Counted from the stretch's first letter, positions 10,336 through 23,933 are shown. The stretch: DNA of 64,000 bases from Parelaphostrongylus tenuis (GCA_019055375.1 JAHQIW010003923.1:310001-374000); one strand, 5' to 3'. Notes: generated by a model not told the origin, from the sequence alone. Numbers and translations are program-made.

Positions 10336-11882
10336 ATAATCTTACTTTCAGTGCTCATATGCATTACTTAGGTAATCTTGACGCAATATTCCATCGTTAT
10401 GTTGCTCACACAACTTATATGTTTATATCTCTTGTTACCCATGTCCATGCAGCAGCTGCACCGGGTTGCAAAATCTTTGATTCAACACACATCACACAGA
10501 AAATCGTCTAAAGTTAAAACCAAGAATCTTCTCATCAGAATGACGATGCGTAATAGCGAAAACACAACGTTTGGTCAATAAAATCGTACTATAATAACCT
10601 CGCAAACAGTTTTGTGCTGGCCGACATTTTCTGCAATTTTCATGGTCATTATTCTCTTCAGTACAAGATGAAAACCAGAATGGAAAAGCTTCACGTCAAA
10701 GAGGATTTCTTATACTCTAAAAGACCTTTGTAGTTGGTATTGACGAATTTCGATAACTTAACACAGTATCTACAGTCATTCAAAATTTCTCCATATTCCT
10801 ATCTTCTTCCAATTTGGTTATATCATGAGCTATGAAGTGATAAAAGTGGCGTATCTTTGGGTCTGCTTATAGCTCACAGATCGTAAAGATGGTTGAGAAT
10901 AGGTGAACGAAAATAAGACCAGTGTAATTCTTTCTTGCCTATCGCCTATCTGTAGCAAACTTCCGGGCGATTACTTTGCATTCAATATAAATTTAGGGTA
11001 TCCGCTGTTAACCAGTCGTCGTCAATCATCCATGACAGGAAAATCTTCGCCACATGATTGGGCTTTTTGCCTTGCTTTTCGTCTAAACTTCTCAGATTAC
11101 GTTGGTTTTGCAGAGGCCAACTGTACGAGGTAGAGAATATTCTGGATCGAGTAGTAAGTTGTCCTACTTCAACTTTCTTATCAAAATTATCTTTTGATGC
11201 TGATAATCGTCTACTGCTATTTAACGAAAGACGCCTTTGAATCAGTTTTCAATCTCGAAAACTCCTATAATTAGGCCTTTTCATTAGTTTTGGTGTCAGA
11301 GCAATAAGCACGAAATTTAATGGATTACATGAATTAATGGTGCATATTCGACAACCCGACTTCTGAAATTTCGATGCTAAGACTGGTTGTCGGAGTAGTC
11401 CATATAGAGCACTGTTAGAGCGGAAAGTAGTTCATGTTTTGCCCTTGAATAGTTAGCTCGTTACCTGAACATTATAGCGGGTTCATTTGCAAATCTAAAA
11501 CAGAAAAAAAAATTTTTTGCAACTGTAGACGATAGAAGGATATCTCCTCTATAATTCTTGCGCAAAAATCTGGAACTTTTTTTCGAAAAGGAGAAAAAAT
11601 TTCCAAATAAGCGACGCTGTTCTCAGAGGTTTTCAATTAATGCCTCGAAAAGCGGATTATTCGAGAGCCGCGCGATTTCCTTCATTTATTTGAGAAATGT
11701 TTCCCCTTTTTGGGAAAAATAGCTTGGTTTTTTGTATGAGAATTGTACGGGAGGTTTTGTTTTACCTTTCTGTAGATAAGAATTTTTTCTGTGTTTCACA
11801 TTGGCAAGTGAAAATGCTATTAAGCTCAAGAGACGAGATAATTACTTTGAGTGCAAAATATGATTTTTCTTTTATTCTACAG
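10336..11882. other. No gene seen
   Basis: A+T-rich DNA with several open frames of 60-118 codons on the plus strand (10272-10581, 10903-11240, 11697-12053). None carries a recognisable domain, splice-consistent partner or repeat copy elsewhere in the window. A small A9-T6 palindrome lies near 11500. Confidence 0.4.
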
Positions 11883-11960
11883 GAGACGCAGTGGTCGAGT
11901 GGTTATAGTGTTTGTGCCGGCGCGCGTGGAGCCAAGCTCCACCCTCCACATCTCACCGGT
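11883..11960 (+). other. tRNA-Ser/Leu-like relic
   Basis: GACGCAGTGGTCGAGTGG at 11884, followed by TTATAGTGT, resembles the acceptor/D-arm (A box) of type II tRNAs such as tRNA-Ser. The expected GGTTCRANTCC B box is poor (GGAGCCAAGCTCC at about 11929) and no closing acceptor arm is visible. It is a pseudogene or SINE head rather than a working tRNA gene. Confidence 0.4.
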
Positions 11961-13483
11961 AGTCAACAACAACGTCCTGTAGATCGTCACAGCCAGGCTA
12001 TTCTCGAGATTGGAAGGAGATTTGCTCAACCAGTATTCTACGCCGTTCAGTAAGAGGACGAAAACGAATTGAATGCTAAAGGTACTGGGATCCGCTCAGT
12101 GAACAAGAAAACACTGTGATGACGGATCAAATAATGTGCTAAAAGTTTATTTTGACAGTGCTCTATGGAAGCCTGTCTAAAAAACATCTTCAGCATCAAA
12201 TTGCCGAGATTCGGGCTATCGACTGAAAACCAGTAACCCATGTATATTGTAGAATTTCACAGAAACCCATGTATATTGTTGAATTTCGTGTTATTGCTCT
12301 GGCCTTAAAACTTATGAGAAGGTTTAATGACTGCGTGGACATAGAAACAATCCGCTCGTGTCGCGTCAATGACTAAGAAGGTTGGAAGTTGACTCTCAAT
12401 ATCAGTCAAAGATTATAAACGCCACTGTGTATGACAGCATATCAAAAATTATGAGAAGATATGAACAAGAACCAGTGAAGAAGATCGAATAACTAATAAT
12501 ACCCTGTGAATATCAAACGCTCATTTCTTCTCATAAAAAAGAGCGATATGGTGTTAAGCAACTGTCGACAGCGAGCGGCACCCTCTGCGCTACTCTTGAG
12601 CGCGAAAGACTGTTTTTTGTGCTTCTTGATCTGCTCAAAACTGCTTTCTGTAGGGAATGTTGGTGATCAGTAACGCTCTACATCATCTACTCCAATAAAG
12701 GCTGATCAGTAAGTTGGAGAACCATTCTATTATTTTTACAAGAACTATGTCATAGGAGACCTTCAACCAAAGAGTCTTGGAGACACGTTGGCTAATATGT
12801 TTGATGCCAGCTCTTATTAAAAACTTAGAACTGAGCATTGGGTCGTCGGTTTTAACTATAAGGTAAACCTCATTTTCAAATAATGTCAATTGAGTTCACA
12901 TATTTACCCTCACAAGACAAGCGTCGATAGATCGTATATACATCACGTTACATGGACTAGATACCCAATATCATTCGATGCGGAAAAGTTTGTCAAGGAG
13001 GAAAACATGGTAAGATTTCTTGCGTTTTTGAAAAAACATATAGATTTGAGCCTACATATGGTAACACTGGATTTCATAATGTTTTCCCGTTATTTAGATG
13101 ACTAATATGTCGTTTTGTGAATGATTATTGATTTTTCTCGGGTTCTATTCAGATGTGTTCTGAACTGATCAAAAAGTTTGATTTATATGAAGGGCAAAAG
13201 CAAAAACGATGTTTGCAAAAACATCAGGAAGGAAACAAGCGAAAGCGACAAGCAAAATCGGTGTAGAGAATACACGTGTATTTATCACACATTATTTTAG
13301 TTTTAATTCCTTTTATCAAATCAGATCGGCATGCGATGAAAAGATCTGGTACACAAAGTGACGGAAAAAAATAAACCATCTGTGAAGAGTTATGATATTG
13401 GTAGTATTGCTATTGTAGATCTCCGTTCTTGGAAAGAACTGAATGCATATCTCGAGAATTATTCACACTTCATATCCAATAGT
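11961..13483. other. No gene seen; one short direct repeat
   Basis: CCCATGTATATTGT.GAATTTC occurs twice at 12237-12290, about 30 bp apart. Otherwise there is only A+T-rich DNA with short open frames that lack motifs. Confidence 0.4.
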
Positions 13484-13580
13484 GTAGAGTGCTGCGCGAA
13501 AACTTTTGCGTCAGCTGGGATTCGAACTCAGATCTCATCAAACCATATAACATCGCAAGTAGCGGTCAAATAAAATCATT
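13484..13580 (-). repeat. Partial tRNA-core element (one end)
   Basis: TAGAGTGCTGCGCGAAAAC, then GCTGGGATTCGAACTCAG (an antisense B box), matches the left ends of the elements at 28174 and 52557. The other terminus is missing. Confidence 0.5.
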
Positions 13581-15260
13581 TCTGAATCATTTTTACACTT
13601 TCTTTGTAGGAACCAGAGTTCGAACATTTCTAGCGAGGAGGACGCCAACATATGTTTCATAATATTTATTTATTTATTACTTAATATTCACTTGATTTTC
13701 CTATTTCCAGGTACTGAACCAGAGAGAAACCGGTAATAATTCACGCACTTTAGTTGATCAAATCGTTATCACCTGTGCTGTGGTCTCTCCAGTTTATTAA
13801 TTGTCGTTAATAAGCTGTAAAAACATGATGTCGTTTTGAGCAGGTTGTATTTAATCAGTTATATTCATAAGACCGGAGTATGCTATCTTCTGTTACCCAT
13901 GCTGTCATGGAAAAAGCGGTAGTACATTTCAAAATTTCAATCCTTTATTAGTTGTACACTCAAGAAAAATTAGTTGTTAGTTGGCACAGCCACGGTATGA
14001 CGTAAAGTGGAAATTTTTCTTACGCTCTTCCCTTTCAAGTAGATTGTTATAAAGTTATCTGATCAGTACGAAACAATGAAAAATGAAAAAGTGCGGGGGC
14101 CCGCACGCTGCGTGCAGAACCGTCCAAGTATTCAAGTAAGTAAGTATATAAAAGATCAGTGCGTAGAGGTTTGAAGCCAATTGGTTAGTCGTGCAAGTTA
14201 TAGGTGAGTAAGATGCAGGGTCAACCTTCTCCTCTCTCTTGCATCACGTAGGAGCGTCTTCACTCTACTATCTCCAAAATCTAGGCGGATTCGACACGAC
14301 CAACATTCTGCGACATTTAGGAGAAAAATAAACTTTTCAAGCAGCTACTGCAACAACGGATCAAATGCGCGAAAACGTTTGCGACAATGATTGCGAGAAA
14401 ACCAATCGGATGCCAAATCTATCGGGATCCGCGCAGAAACGTGTATTGGCAGGCAGCGTAGGAAAATATTGCAGTGTAAATGTTAATGAGTAGCTGCAGT
14501 TGTTCTCAAACATCGAAGTCTTCTTGTCATATAAAAATTAACCATAAAAGCTTATGTCATCATGTCAATCAATCATGGAAGGACTAATAAGAAGCGAAGG
14601 AAACAAAACGTGAAGGAATGGCGTTCTCTTTCAGTGAATAACTGCGAAAGTGTGGTACGAAAATTCTCATCTGCGATAAGCATATCAGCAAGACAAAAAG
14701 GAACAGAATTTGAAAAAAGGGAAGAGAAACACTGATGATGAAGGAGCTTTGCAGATTGCTAACCAGTGCACATTTCCTTGAAAGTCACTATGAGAAAAGT
14801 GAGTGTGCTAAACGATCGTACTGTAAAGTGGTCACGAGCTTTTGAAATCTCTCATATGAGTAAGTGATCATGAAAACGACGAGACGGAACGGCAGTTTTT
14901 GTAATCACAATAGTTTATTCACTAAAATGTCGGTCTCGTGACTATTTTGTGATTGGTTTTGAAGCTGCTGTCATCGAAGATCAAAATGTGCTTTGAGTTC
15001 ATCTCAGCGGCATAATATAAAATCACCTATATAAACTTTACGCATCTGCAGTCTACTTTTCAAATTGAAAAAAGTTCATTGCAACAGCCAAGAATTTCAG
15101 GTCACATCCATCAAGAACACGAGTCGAACGTCGGCCAAGACAATATTGACTGGGTCCAAGTGTTGCTTCAATTTTGTTAGCCGTTTCCATGCATTTTTTA
15201 CACTTTATATAATTATTTTCTCCCTAACGGGGTTGCTTATGAGGGAGACATTCCTACGGC
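13581..15260. other. No gene seen
   Basis: Low-complexity-leaning A+T-rich DNA. A G+C-rich island sits near 14095-14120 (GCGGGGGCCCGCACGCTGCG), which is unusual here but has no assignable function. The plus-strand frame 15065-15292 has no recognised motif. Confidence 0.35.
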
Positions 15261-15533
15261 TTGTTCAAAGTCGTTCCCAGAAAATCAGATAGCTTCACAA
15301 AAGGATGCGAGGTTTTACCATGTCTTGATTATTTATTCCCATTCTATCAGTTTTTTGTGGGTGCATTTCCAGTTCGTGAAAGTAAATGTAGTAATGGAAA
15401 ATATCCAATAACTGGAAAAGTTGTTGGTGCTGACGTCTTCAAACATCCACGCGATGAAAGAGGATTCGCGCAATACATTTCGTTGCGAGAAATTCACGAG
15501 AACGCACCCATGGTTTGGTTTTACTTTTCATAG
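15261..15533 (+). other. Unassigned open frame, possible exon remnant
   Basis: A 90-codon frame whose later part (from about 15345) has ordinary globular composition with regular Cys and charged residues (GAFPVRESKCSNGKY, VVGADVFKHPRDERGF, ISLREIHENAPMVWF). A coding look continues in shifted frames to about 15650. I recognise no family. It could be a decayed exon of a host gene. No clear splice partner was found. Confidence 0.25.
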
Positions 15534-18500
15534 CACCGATCATCTTCAAAAACTGTGCTGTGGCTTTCGAGACGAAAAGCAAACTACGACCGAAGTCACA
15601 GCCCTCTCATATAATCACCAGCTGTAGGGCCCTGGCAACGTTCAATTTCAGTTGTATTCACCTTCAAACCAATATCGATGATTCTCGTCAGAATAAGGAA
15701 TTTTTTATAATTTTAGAAGTCATACGAGTACTTTTATGCTGTTAACGGCAAGTGTAAAAAGGAACTCGTGTTATTGTTGCTAATGAAGAAAACGGGGGGA
15801 ATATTTTATCTTTTACTTAATCCGTTCTACATAGTGCTAGTCGTCTCGATAAGATGGAAATTCCAGGCTTGCAAAGACCACTGATGCAATTTGCCAATTT
15901 CTAAATCGCCAGTTTCTTCAAAACAAATCTCCAAATAGCCGATAGAAAGCTATAGCTGCTGCACCTGACATTAGAGGCAAAAGCTGTAACTCGAGAATCT
16001 GCATTGTGCGATGTTTTGTCTATGCCAAGGTATGATTTGAGGTGCAATTTAGAGGGTGTTGAGATTTGAATGAAATCCTATGGGTACTTTCTGCTTGAAA
16101 GGGAACAAACAAAAAACCGATCCCATTCGCTGGAGAGGAAATTTTGATAGGAGGGTTGATAACCATTTGAAAGTTGAGATTTCTGGCTACAGTCCACCTC
16201 CCGGCTTTTTAAATACACTTTTATGACGGTGTGATCTCCACACAACACTAGCGAATATTTCTCGCCGAAAAGAGTTCTTTCTGTGGAGTATTAGTAATCA
16301 TTCGATAGCCTAACCGAATTGATTCCAACGTTGTACTTTTATCCAAAAAAGATCGTTTCTCTGAAACGCAATAAGTAAAATAGCAGCTGGTAATAAGTCG
16401 AACTGTGGAAGCAATAACGTTCTTTGCGATTCACGTGGCCGCTGCCGCGGCCAGTGACTGTGACGCAGTCATCGATTTTCGAGTCTATTATATAAGGAAT
16501 TCTGGTTGATTACATAGTTTACAACGTTGGCCAACCACACTGGGTCAACGTTCAAGCGCAAGTTTTGTTTCTCTCAAACTGTTGACTCACATCACCGCCG
16601 AATTCGTTGAAATTGTCTGAGTGTTTAGAAAATTTTTATAATTTTCCAGTTTTTCTCAATGGTAGAAAAGTACGAAAATCAAGTGAAGCTACATCCAAGC
16701 TATTCGACACTACTTCTGCGCAACTGCTACTAGTTGGCAAATTTTTTTTTGGATTAGTGGAGTCAATCGACCGAAGTTTTTTGGTGTAGCACAACACTCT
16801 TGTTCCATCAGTGCCGCGAAAGTCTTGGAGAGAAGAATGTTCGGTAAAAGCTGGGCTGACGGTGGTACATTGCCTTAATGCAACTGGATTGCTGCATTAA
16901 GGTAGCATTAGCCTTAGAGAAACCTTACTTTGTTTATTAAGCGGTTGGCAGTTAGAAGAAGCCCTTTGGCAAAAAAGATTACCTTGATGGTGACATAGTA
17001 ATATAGTGAATGACAAAAAGGCTGCAGACTATTCCGCTGTAACAACCAAAAACCACAACAAAAAGTCGGCTTTCTATCGAGTACGGAACAGAATGAAGAA
17101 CATGAGCGTGATAACGACAATCTTTGCAAGATTCACAGTCTTCTCGTCGTCATTGCTTATTTACTACCCTAGCCGACTGCAGGAAAATCAGTAGAGGAGA
17201 AGAGAAGCCGAAACATATCACTAAGACACAAATATGGACGTATCAAGCCCAAAAAAGCATTTCCTTCCGCAAACCAGAGAGCGTATACACTACATTAACA
17301 ACAACGAACCACATCACGCCCTTAATAGAGTTCAGTAATGTCATCACAGTTGGAAGTGGCAGTCATGAAAAGGAAGATAATGGATAGCGCCTTGTCATCT
17401 CGGATAGAAACGATAGCACACTCTTTGGTCACTCCAGTGTCGTAGATTCGGCTATCAAGATTATGTTACTAAAAAGAGAATGTTGAAAATCTCGCTATGA
17501 ATTATACAGATGCTACGCAATTCGAGCAATTATACCTTTCCTAACACACAGAAATGCTGTGCCGAACATCACATCACCGAAGAAGAAATTCTAAGTATCT
17601 ACGTTATGACCTGGAGAGGATTTCCGTACTTATAAGCCTAGCGAACCTTTACGACATAGTGTGCTACACTCTAATAATCAACACAATGCTGTATACGTAG
17701 TTCTCTTTCATCTACTCAGAAACTTTACTCTACAACATTGTTACTTAAACTGTTGGGTTCCTCACTCAAGATGCAATATTAACACAATCATACGTTGAAC
17801 TGCTGTTCATATAATCAACGACGTTTAAGCTATCCGAGTTCTTATATTAAAGCTTTGCCACTAACTTGCCCTCAAATTTTGCTTATCATAGTCGTAATAT
17901 GTCTACCTTTCCATTCCGACCCGGTGTCAGGAGCACTCTACACATTTTCATGCTATGTATTTATCTCTGCCTAATGATCGTACGCTAAGGTCGCCATCCA
18001 CTTGTTGATGTCTTCCTTTCGCCCACTATACTTCAAAGTTAACTTTTTTGAATATCAATATTTCTCTATCATTACACTTTAATACTATTGCAGGCGATGC
18101 TTTACCACTTTTATTATTTCGCTTCATTCTTTATGTGATCTCTATGTGGCTAGCAAAGTAGCTGAAGGCGAGAATAACAGACTGACGGACTCTAGAAAGC
18201 TTGCTGGGAGCGTCTGCACTAGGTTTAAAGCACTAATGAGTGTTTGGTAAGAAGAACAACGAGAACGACTGAGTGTCTAACATCACTTTACCCTCGTTTT
18301 CAGAGGAGTTAGAAGGAAATGTACTCTCGGTGTTTTGTTTCTAGTGGACAGAGGACTTCTCGAAAAACATGCAGACTAGGCACACAACAAGCCGCTTATT
18401 TCTCTAATCCTTCTCAAACTTCGATCCAGGACAACTGATCATGGGAACATGGTTGCTCGTGGAACTCGATCACGTGCTAGCATATTTTGCAAGATCAGGA

Positions 18501-18651
18501 GTTATTGACAAAAAGCAAGGTTTCTTTTCCAACTGCATTTCTTGAGAAAGATTTTTTGTCATAATATGCACAGTTTGACGCTTTCAATCAAAAATGGGAT
18601 CAATTAGATAAGAACAAAAGCCTAACAAATTGCAATGGTCCGTTTCGAAGG
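15534..18651. other. No gene seen; one perfect small hairpin
   Basis: Apart from a 10-bp perfect inverted repeat (CCTTAATGCA, 16873-16882, against TGCATTAAGG, 16893-16902), nothing is supported. Frames at 17006-17387 (62 and 87 codons) are Lys/Thr/Ser-rich and unrecognised. Confidence 0.35.
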
Positions 18652-18733
18652 ATGATAATCGAAGTTCTGATAATTTTGGCGATAATTTATGCTTTATATG
18701 AATTTCACTGGAAACGAAGACATTTACCGCCAG
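18652..18733 (+). CDS. P450 exon 1: membrane anchor
   Basis: ATG at 18652 opens MIIEVLIILAIIYALY, a single hydrophobic anchor, then EFHWKRRHLPPG, the basic stop-transfer and proline hinge typical of microsomal P450s. The donor GTGAGT follows at 18734. The exon ends in phase 1 and joins the next exon to give PPGP. An upstream in-phase start was not seen. Confidence 0.85.
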
Positions 18734-19007
18734 GTGAGTAACGTTTTTATTAGCAGTAGAAGATTCTTGCTTTGACAGGCAATGTGGTGACATTAGTAAT
18801 CTTCAGGTGCATAGCAACGCGATTCCACTTTTGCTCTGCAAATTCCTTTCGTACCTCTTATTTTGGCATCTGTGTTTTGATTTTTAATCACTTTCAACTG
18901 AATATACAACGCATAAAAGAAGTCGAGAACGCCAGTGCTTTTATACAATAAAAAAGTGACCCCACGGAATCCTTCTTAGGCATTTTATGAGATGTCATTA
19001 CGCTCAG

Positions 19008-19122
19008 GTCCCACTCCGTTGCCGTTTATCGGCAACCTTCATGCATTACTATGGACGAACCTGGTTATAGTGCGTTTGAAATGTACGCAAACAATACGAT
19101 CCAATCTATACATTCTGAATAG
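19008..19122 (+). pseudogene. P450 exon 2, with two frame breaks and a stop
   Basis: Acceptor CTCAG at 19003-19007. The three frames give, in succession, PTPLPFIGNLHAL, DEPGYSAFEMYA and QYDPIYTF*I. They line up with the family pattern LP.IGN ... PGY.AF..W ... YG.IYTFW.G. The stop is TGA where Trp is expected. Two single-base losses restore one frame and also restore the expected exon phase, with GT donor at 19123. These lesions are the best evidence that the gene is dead. Confidence 0.8.
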
Positions 19123-20404
19123 GTAAAACGTATCGTCATATCAGCACAAAATCCTCTTTATCTCCTTTATTTTCTCTCATTGTATGATAAAATCACATGT
19201 AACACATAATGCAGATCTCGCTATTTCTTGCATTTATTTCGTTCCCTCGCACGCATTATCCATGAAGGCCTCCGTAATAATAGCGTGTGACTTAAATCTA
19301 CAGCATTCTTCTAAGTTCATCACGAATGTTGTTGGTGTTCGTCGAATGAGCTTTTCTTCGCATTGAGATGTACATGTTACAGCATTCCGAGTACTGGAAA
19401 CAGCGAAGTTGACCCAAGCGAGTCGACCCCGCTTATTGAACTACCCGCTGAATATGTTATTCATATTATCATTTATTAGCCGGCTTTCAAATGATTGTCC
19501 ATTTATTCTTTTTATTTGATATATGATGCAATGCTTGTAATGCGCAGCTAGTATCGTAATCGAAATTGATGAATATCAAAAGCAACAGTTATTCAGCAGA
19601 ATATATTTTTACACAGCCCAACATGTAGTCTGTCATGGGCACCTGTACAGTGCAATACACGTGCTTCGGCCTCGACAGTATCGTAGTTGCACAGTGCCTT
19701 TTGTCTTAGCCAATCCTATTAGATAACGAAAAACCTAAACACATCAAAATATGCACACACATATGTACAAGAACCATCATGAGCATTAACGATGCGAACC
19801 TAATCATAAAAGAGAACGATAAAGTTGATGCCAAGGACAAGTGAGTGACGACGTCGAAAAATGAGTGATTGATTCGAAATACATAATAGGGGGATAATTG
19901 ATAGCTGATGTCTTGGCACCTAGTTGATACTATTGACAGATGAGTGGAGGAAGATAAAGAGAACGAGCAAGCAATGAGATTGTAAAGAGGAATCAAGTGC
20001 CATTGTGGGCGTGATTCTCCACCATCGCCGTCTTCCTTGACCGCTGAGCAACCATATCGTCGACAGATGTCCGCCATCGGCAATGTTCCGGCTACATCAC
20101 GATGTCGGGCCGATAAACACCCTAATTAGGTCGACTTCCGATTATCTGAGGCAGTGTCCACGGATACAATGTTTACTTATTCGACAAATTTATCTTATAT
20201 TTTCATCCTTTATAGCGTTGTATTATCTACAGTATGTACATGTGCGACGCAAAGGAAATAGTAGTTGTTTGGCGGAACAACTGCTATAATACGTAGGGAT
20301 AAACATGGATTATGAATCCACGGCCAATTCTATGAAATAGTCTAGCACAGTTAGTCGGTATCGACACTGATCCGGTCACACCGTTGGCGATCGGTTGCTG
20401 ACAG

Positions 20405-20520
20405 TTGGATGCGTTGTGGCGTAAAAGGAGTGATGAAAAAAACGGGCGTTAGGAGTGCAACGGGTTACGCGCTGCTGTATGGAGTGAGATGTGAGTTCGA
20501 GTCCCATAGGTTTTGCACAT
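20405..20520 (+). mobile_element. tRNA-core element, single-core form
   Basis: The left end AAAGGAGTGATG and right end TTTTGCACATCACTCTACT are inverted repeats. The core contains GGGCGTTAGGAGTGCAACGG (A-box-like) and GAGTTCGAGTCCC (B box, near 20490). It lies in intron 2 of the P450 and matches one arm of the palindromic element at 28174-28518. Confidence 0.65.
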
Positions 20521-22627
20521 CACTCTACTTCACCTAATTGAATTACATGAGACAGAAAGCAAAGACTCTTTGTTCTTAAGGACACTACTAACTTGGAAGC
20601 ACAGTGGGATGACAGTGTTCATAAATTTCACTGTTACAAAGACTTAGTCATTTTGAAGAAAGTCTAAGAGGATCGGCAATGAGGACATATATTCCCAGTG
20701 ATCAAAAAAACGAAATGCCTGATCTGTACTAAATTTTTTTCAGGATCTATCCCATTCGTTTTGATTAGTGATTACAAGACAATGATGGACACGTTCGTCA
20801 TGAAAGGGAAAACTTTTTCGGTAAAATATCAATTCAAAGAAGCTACGATAGCTTATCGAGGTTTGCACTTTGCAATTTGTAGGACTGATGCTCGGGCTCA
20901 TGATGCTCATTAATCCTTTCGATAGGTCGTTAATTATTCTCCTAGTACGCGCGAAGTAATGAACATAACTGAAGAGACTAGATGTGATTATCGGTAGCAT
21001 AAGCGACGTCAGTACCTCCCATTGAACAATTAAGCAATCAATTTTCTCTTAGGAATGAGAAGTTATATTTCACGATAATTGCAAATTGTAAAACCTTCCT
21101 CGAAGTGTCTGTGTATATTACTGTAGGAAATTGTTATACATTGTATCTGCTATCAAATGTAAATTTTTTTGGAGTACTGTAAAGCTGCTTATTTTGAATA
21201 TCGTAAAAGTAATGCTACATGTGGATCTGCATGGGAATAATCAAACAGGTTCATCTAACAAGTGCCATTTGCATCGGGGCGCGCAACAATTATTGTAGTT
21301 TCCAGTGAGCCTAGACGTGGCGCGGCAGTCATATCTTATTCACGGGACACGTCGAACCGAAGGGGATGATCCACTCACTACGATAGCGCCCCTCAATTTG
21401 TGTTTCTTATACATATATACAAAAACTCTGACGTGGATTTTAATGGTACTAAGAGATCTGGCACAACCGACTGAGAGCTAAAATAAGTTGGTACAAACGT
21501 AACTGCGGTTTCAGTCGTATAGAAGCAGAAACATCTTGCAATATCAACAGCGAATAAGCAGGAGAACTGCTAACGAAAGGACACTGGGATTGTGATAAAC
21601 AGGAAATTTTGGAAAGGAGACGAGAGCTTTGAAGATGAGGAGAAAAAGATCTGTTGAAAAACATTATGGCAGCTGATCCTTTCAAAACTACAGGAAATGT
21701 TGAAGAAGAACTCTGCGTTGACAATTCTAAAGTCGTTCACCATTTAAAGAAACTGAAAAGTAATTTCAGTTGAAAGCGGTCTAAAACCGCAATTACTTTG
21801 CGCCAACCAAATGTATCATCACTGGTGCCTTGGCTGAATCCTGTGAATGTTCAACCAGTGGCAAAATGCTTGACAGCATAGTAAACCAACGAAGTAAACG
21901 AGGCTATTCCTAGGATACGTGATAAATTGGGCATATTGAAATAGCAGAGCAAATCTTCAATTCAGGTTCAATAAATCAATCTCGCTCTTATTCACTCAGG
22001 AAGCGATGGCATATGACAGCGAGAACAGTCAATGCTTGTACCCTTTTGAAATAGTGATCTCTCGTATGAGTGTAGATTTACCACGACCGCCTTTGTTGCA
22101 CCTGCACACATTTGATTGGAAAATTCTTGATGGCATTGAAATATGATGTCGGATTCATTAGTGATCATTGCCCAAGCTCCAACCGTAGAATCTTTTCAGA
22201 AAAAAAAGAGGTGTACCCAAACAACTTATTATTATAAGCACTGTACCCATCACAATTTTCATTCAATCGCCTTTCGTGTATCAGTTTCTTTGCTCTCATT
22301 TGGTCTCTTAAGAGTATAAAAAGAGCATCACGTTCAACTGCGATTTTAGAAAACTGAATTGTTCTCGAAGAGATGTGCTCCAACTAAGTCCTACACGTGG
22401 GTCTCGTTCTCACCTCGATCATTGCTGAGAGAGAGAATCCCTTATCAATGCTTCTTGTTCTACTTACTCTGCCGCTAGGCTTGCATGTATTAACACTACT
22501 AAAAATGATATTCCTATAGCGTGCAGGTTTAAGTTCATGAGCGGCTAAGCGAGGAAAGGGAAATCATAAGCAAATAGTTGTATGAGTGACATATCGCATC
22601 CCAATGACGTCTTAACTTTTTTGCGAG

Positions 22628-22759
22628 TTGTAAGAGCTGTGTCATGTGTCACTGATATGTCTGTCGGTAGCACAGTATACCACAAGGATGAGAGTGCATA
22701 CCCAGGTCCTGACTCAACTCCCTTCGAGGTTACAAGCCCTTCATGGCACCGTGTTAGAG
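22628..22759 (+). CDS. P450 exon 3 (probable)
   Basis: Phase fits on both sides (2 + 43 codons + 1). The frame reads VRAVSCVTDMSVGSTVYHKD then ESAYPGPDS and ends HRVRG, with a GTAAAA donor. The pattern V.VTD......KD...Y.G....RG matches this stretch of CYP33-like proteins, and it splices cleanly to GEYGIVDTDG in the next exon. The acceptor TTTTTTGCGAG is acceptable but not strong. Confidence 0.6.
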
Positions 22760-23585
22760 GTAAAATGCCAATTTAACCAAAGAGCTGCCGTTCTCCTATC
22801 CCACATGGGAATGATCAAAACGGTTACCCCACATTAGCGGAAAATCAAATCGGCTAGTCATCAAAAAACCTTCCAGACAAAAGCACTCAAGCCACAGGCG
22901 ACATACAAAGCAAAAGTTTGAAGATATTCATAGATGGCAGATTCAAGGTAACAAATGGAGTGGAAGAAGTGTATGATCTGCACAGCGGTATTTGATGCCA
23001 GGTTTTTCCAACAAAAATAAATATATGTCCTTCTTCTATATGGCGGAGATTTTAAATTTGATATGGTTTTAAAATGCAATGTGCCCTTAGGAATAGCATG
23101 AACGGGCGTTTGAAGGAGATGTCCATGGGTTATAGTTGCAGTGGCACAGTATTCATGTCGTAGAATTACATTCATGCACACTTTGCTTTGATTCAGATTC
23201 GATAACGTTTTGTGGGATTCGACAATTCATCACTCTTCATGGCTTATATTTTCATCCATCATTGTGGACACAGGAGTCAGGATGACTTGTACCCGTCAGC
23301 TACATGCACTTCTTGATGTCCAGATGCAAGGTGGCTTGCGCTTCTTCAAATCGTTACCACACAATCACCAGCTATTTTTTGTCAATTAGAGACTTTGCAT
23401 TTCAAGACTAGTTTGTCATGAAGGGTACCAGGATACATTGAATCTTGAGTGACCTTTCGGATAAAAATGTTGTTCTCTCCTCTACGGATGAAGGGCCTGC
23501 TTAGAAAATCATTACGTCTATGATGAAGCGGTAAATGATATTGCGTTTGAGGAAAATGACAGTTGTTATGAAGCTTCCTTCATAG

Positions 23586-23698
23586 GAGGTGAATACGGCA
23601 TTGTTGATACTGACGGTCACAAGTCGCGAGATCACAGAAAGTTTGCTACCCATGTGCTGAGAGATTTAGGTCTTAGCAAGGACATTATGGAACAACGC
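23586..23698 (+). CDS. P450 exon 4: C-helix region
   Basis: Acceptor TTCATAG, then GEYGIVDTDGHKSRDHRKFA and THVLRDLGLSKDIMEQR. This corresponds to the 'G...W..HRRF.LH.LRDFG.GK..ME' block of the family; the usual Trp before R.HR is Ser here. The GTGAGT donor is at 23699. The frame is intact. Confidence 0.85.
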
Positions 23699-23775
23699 GT
23701 GAGTATTCACTTACAAAAATTTAGAGGTATGCCATTTTGTAAATCATTAAGAAAGACATAGAGATCTGTCTTCAG

Positions 23776-23843
23776 ATTCTTACTGAAGTAGAGGCAATGA
23801 GCGATACCTGCACAGTATGAAAGAAGAGTAAATTGACATGCAG
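23776..23843 (+). pseudogene. P450 exon 5, frame broken
   Basis: Acceptor TCTTCAG at 23775, then ILTEVEAMSDTCTV followed by TGA. The end of the exon reads IDMQ in another frame (23832-23843), with a GTC donor. IDMQ joins DVFDVGVGS in exon 6 as expected. One base is missing within the exon, and both flanking frames meet a stop. Confidence 0.65.
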
Positions 23844-23933
23844 GTCTTTTTTATGTTATAGTGAAATTTTGCAATGAAATTTGGCAGCTGTTATAATTAT
23901 TGTAAGCTAATAATCAACGGAGAAAATTTTTAG

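Noticed and set aside
19706..20083. 125-codon minus-strand open frame
   Set aside because: No recognisable domain, low-complexity hydrophobic stretches and no splice-consistent partners; also antisense within a P450 intron.
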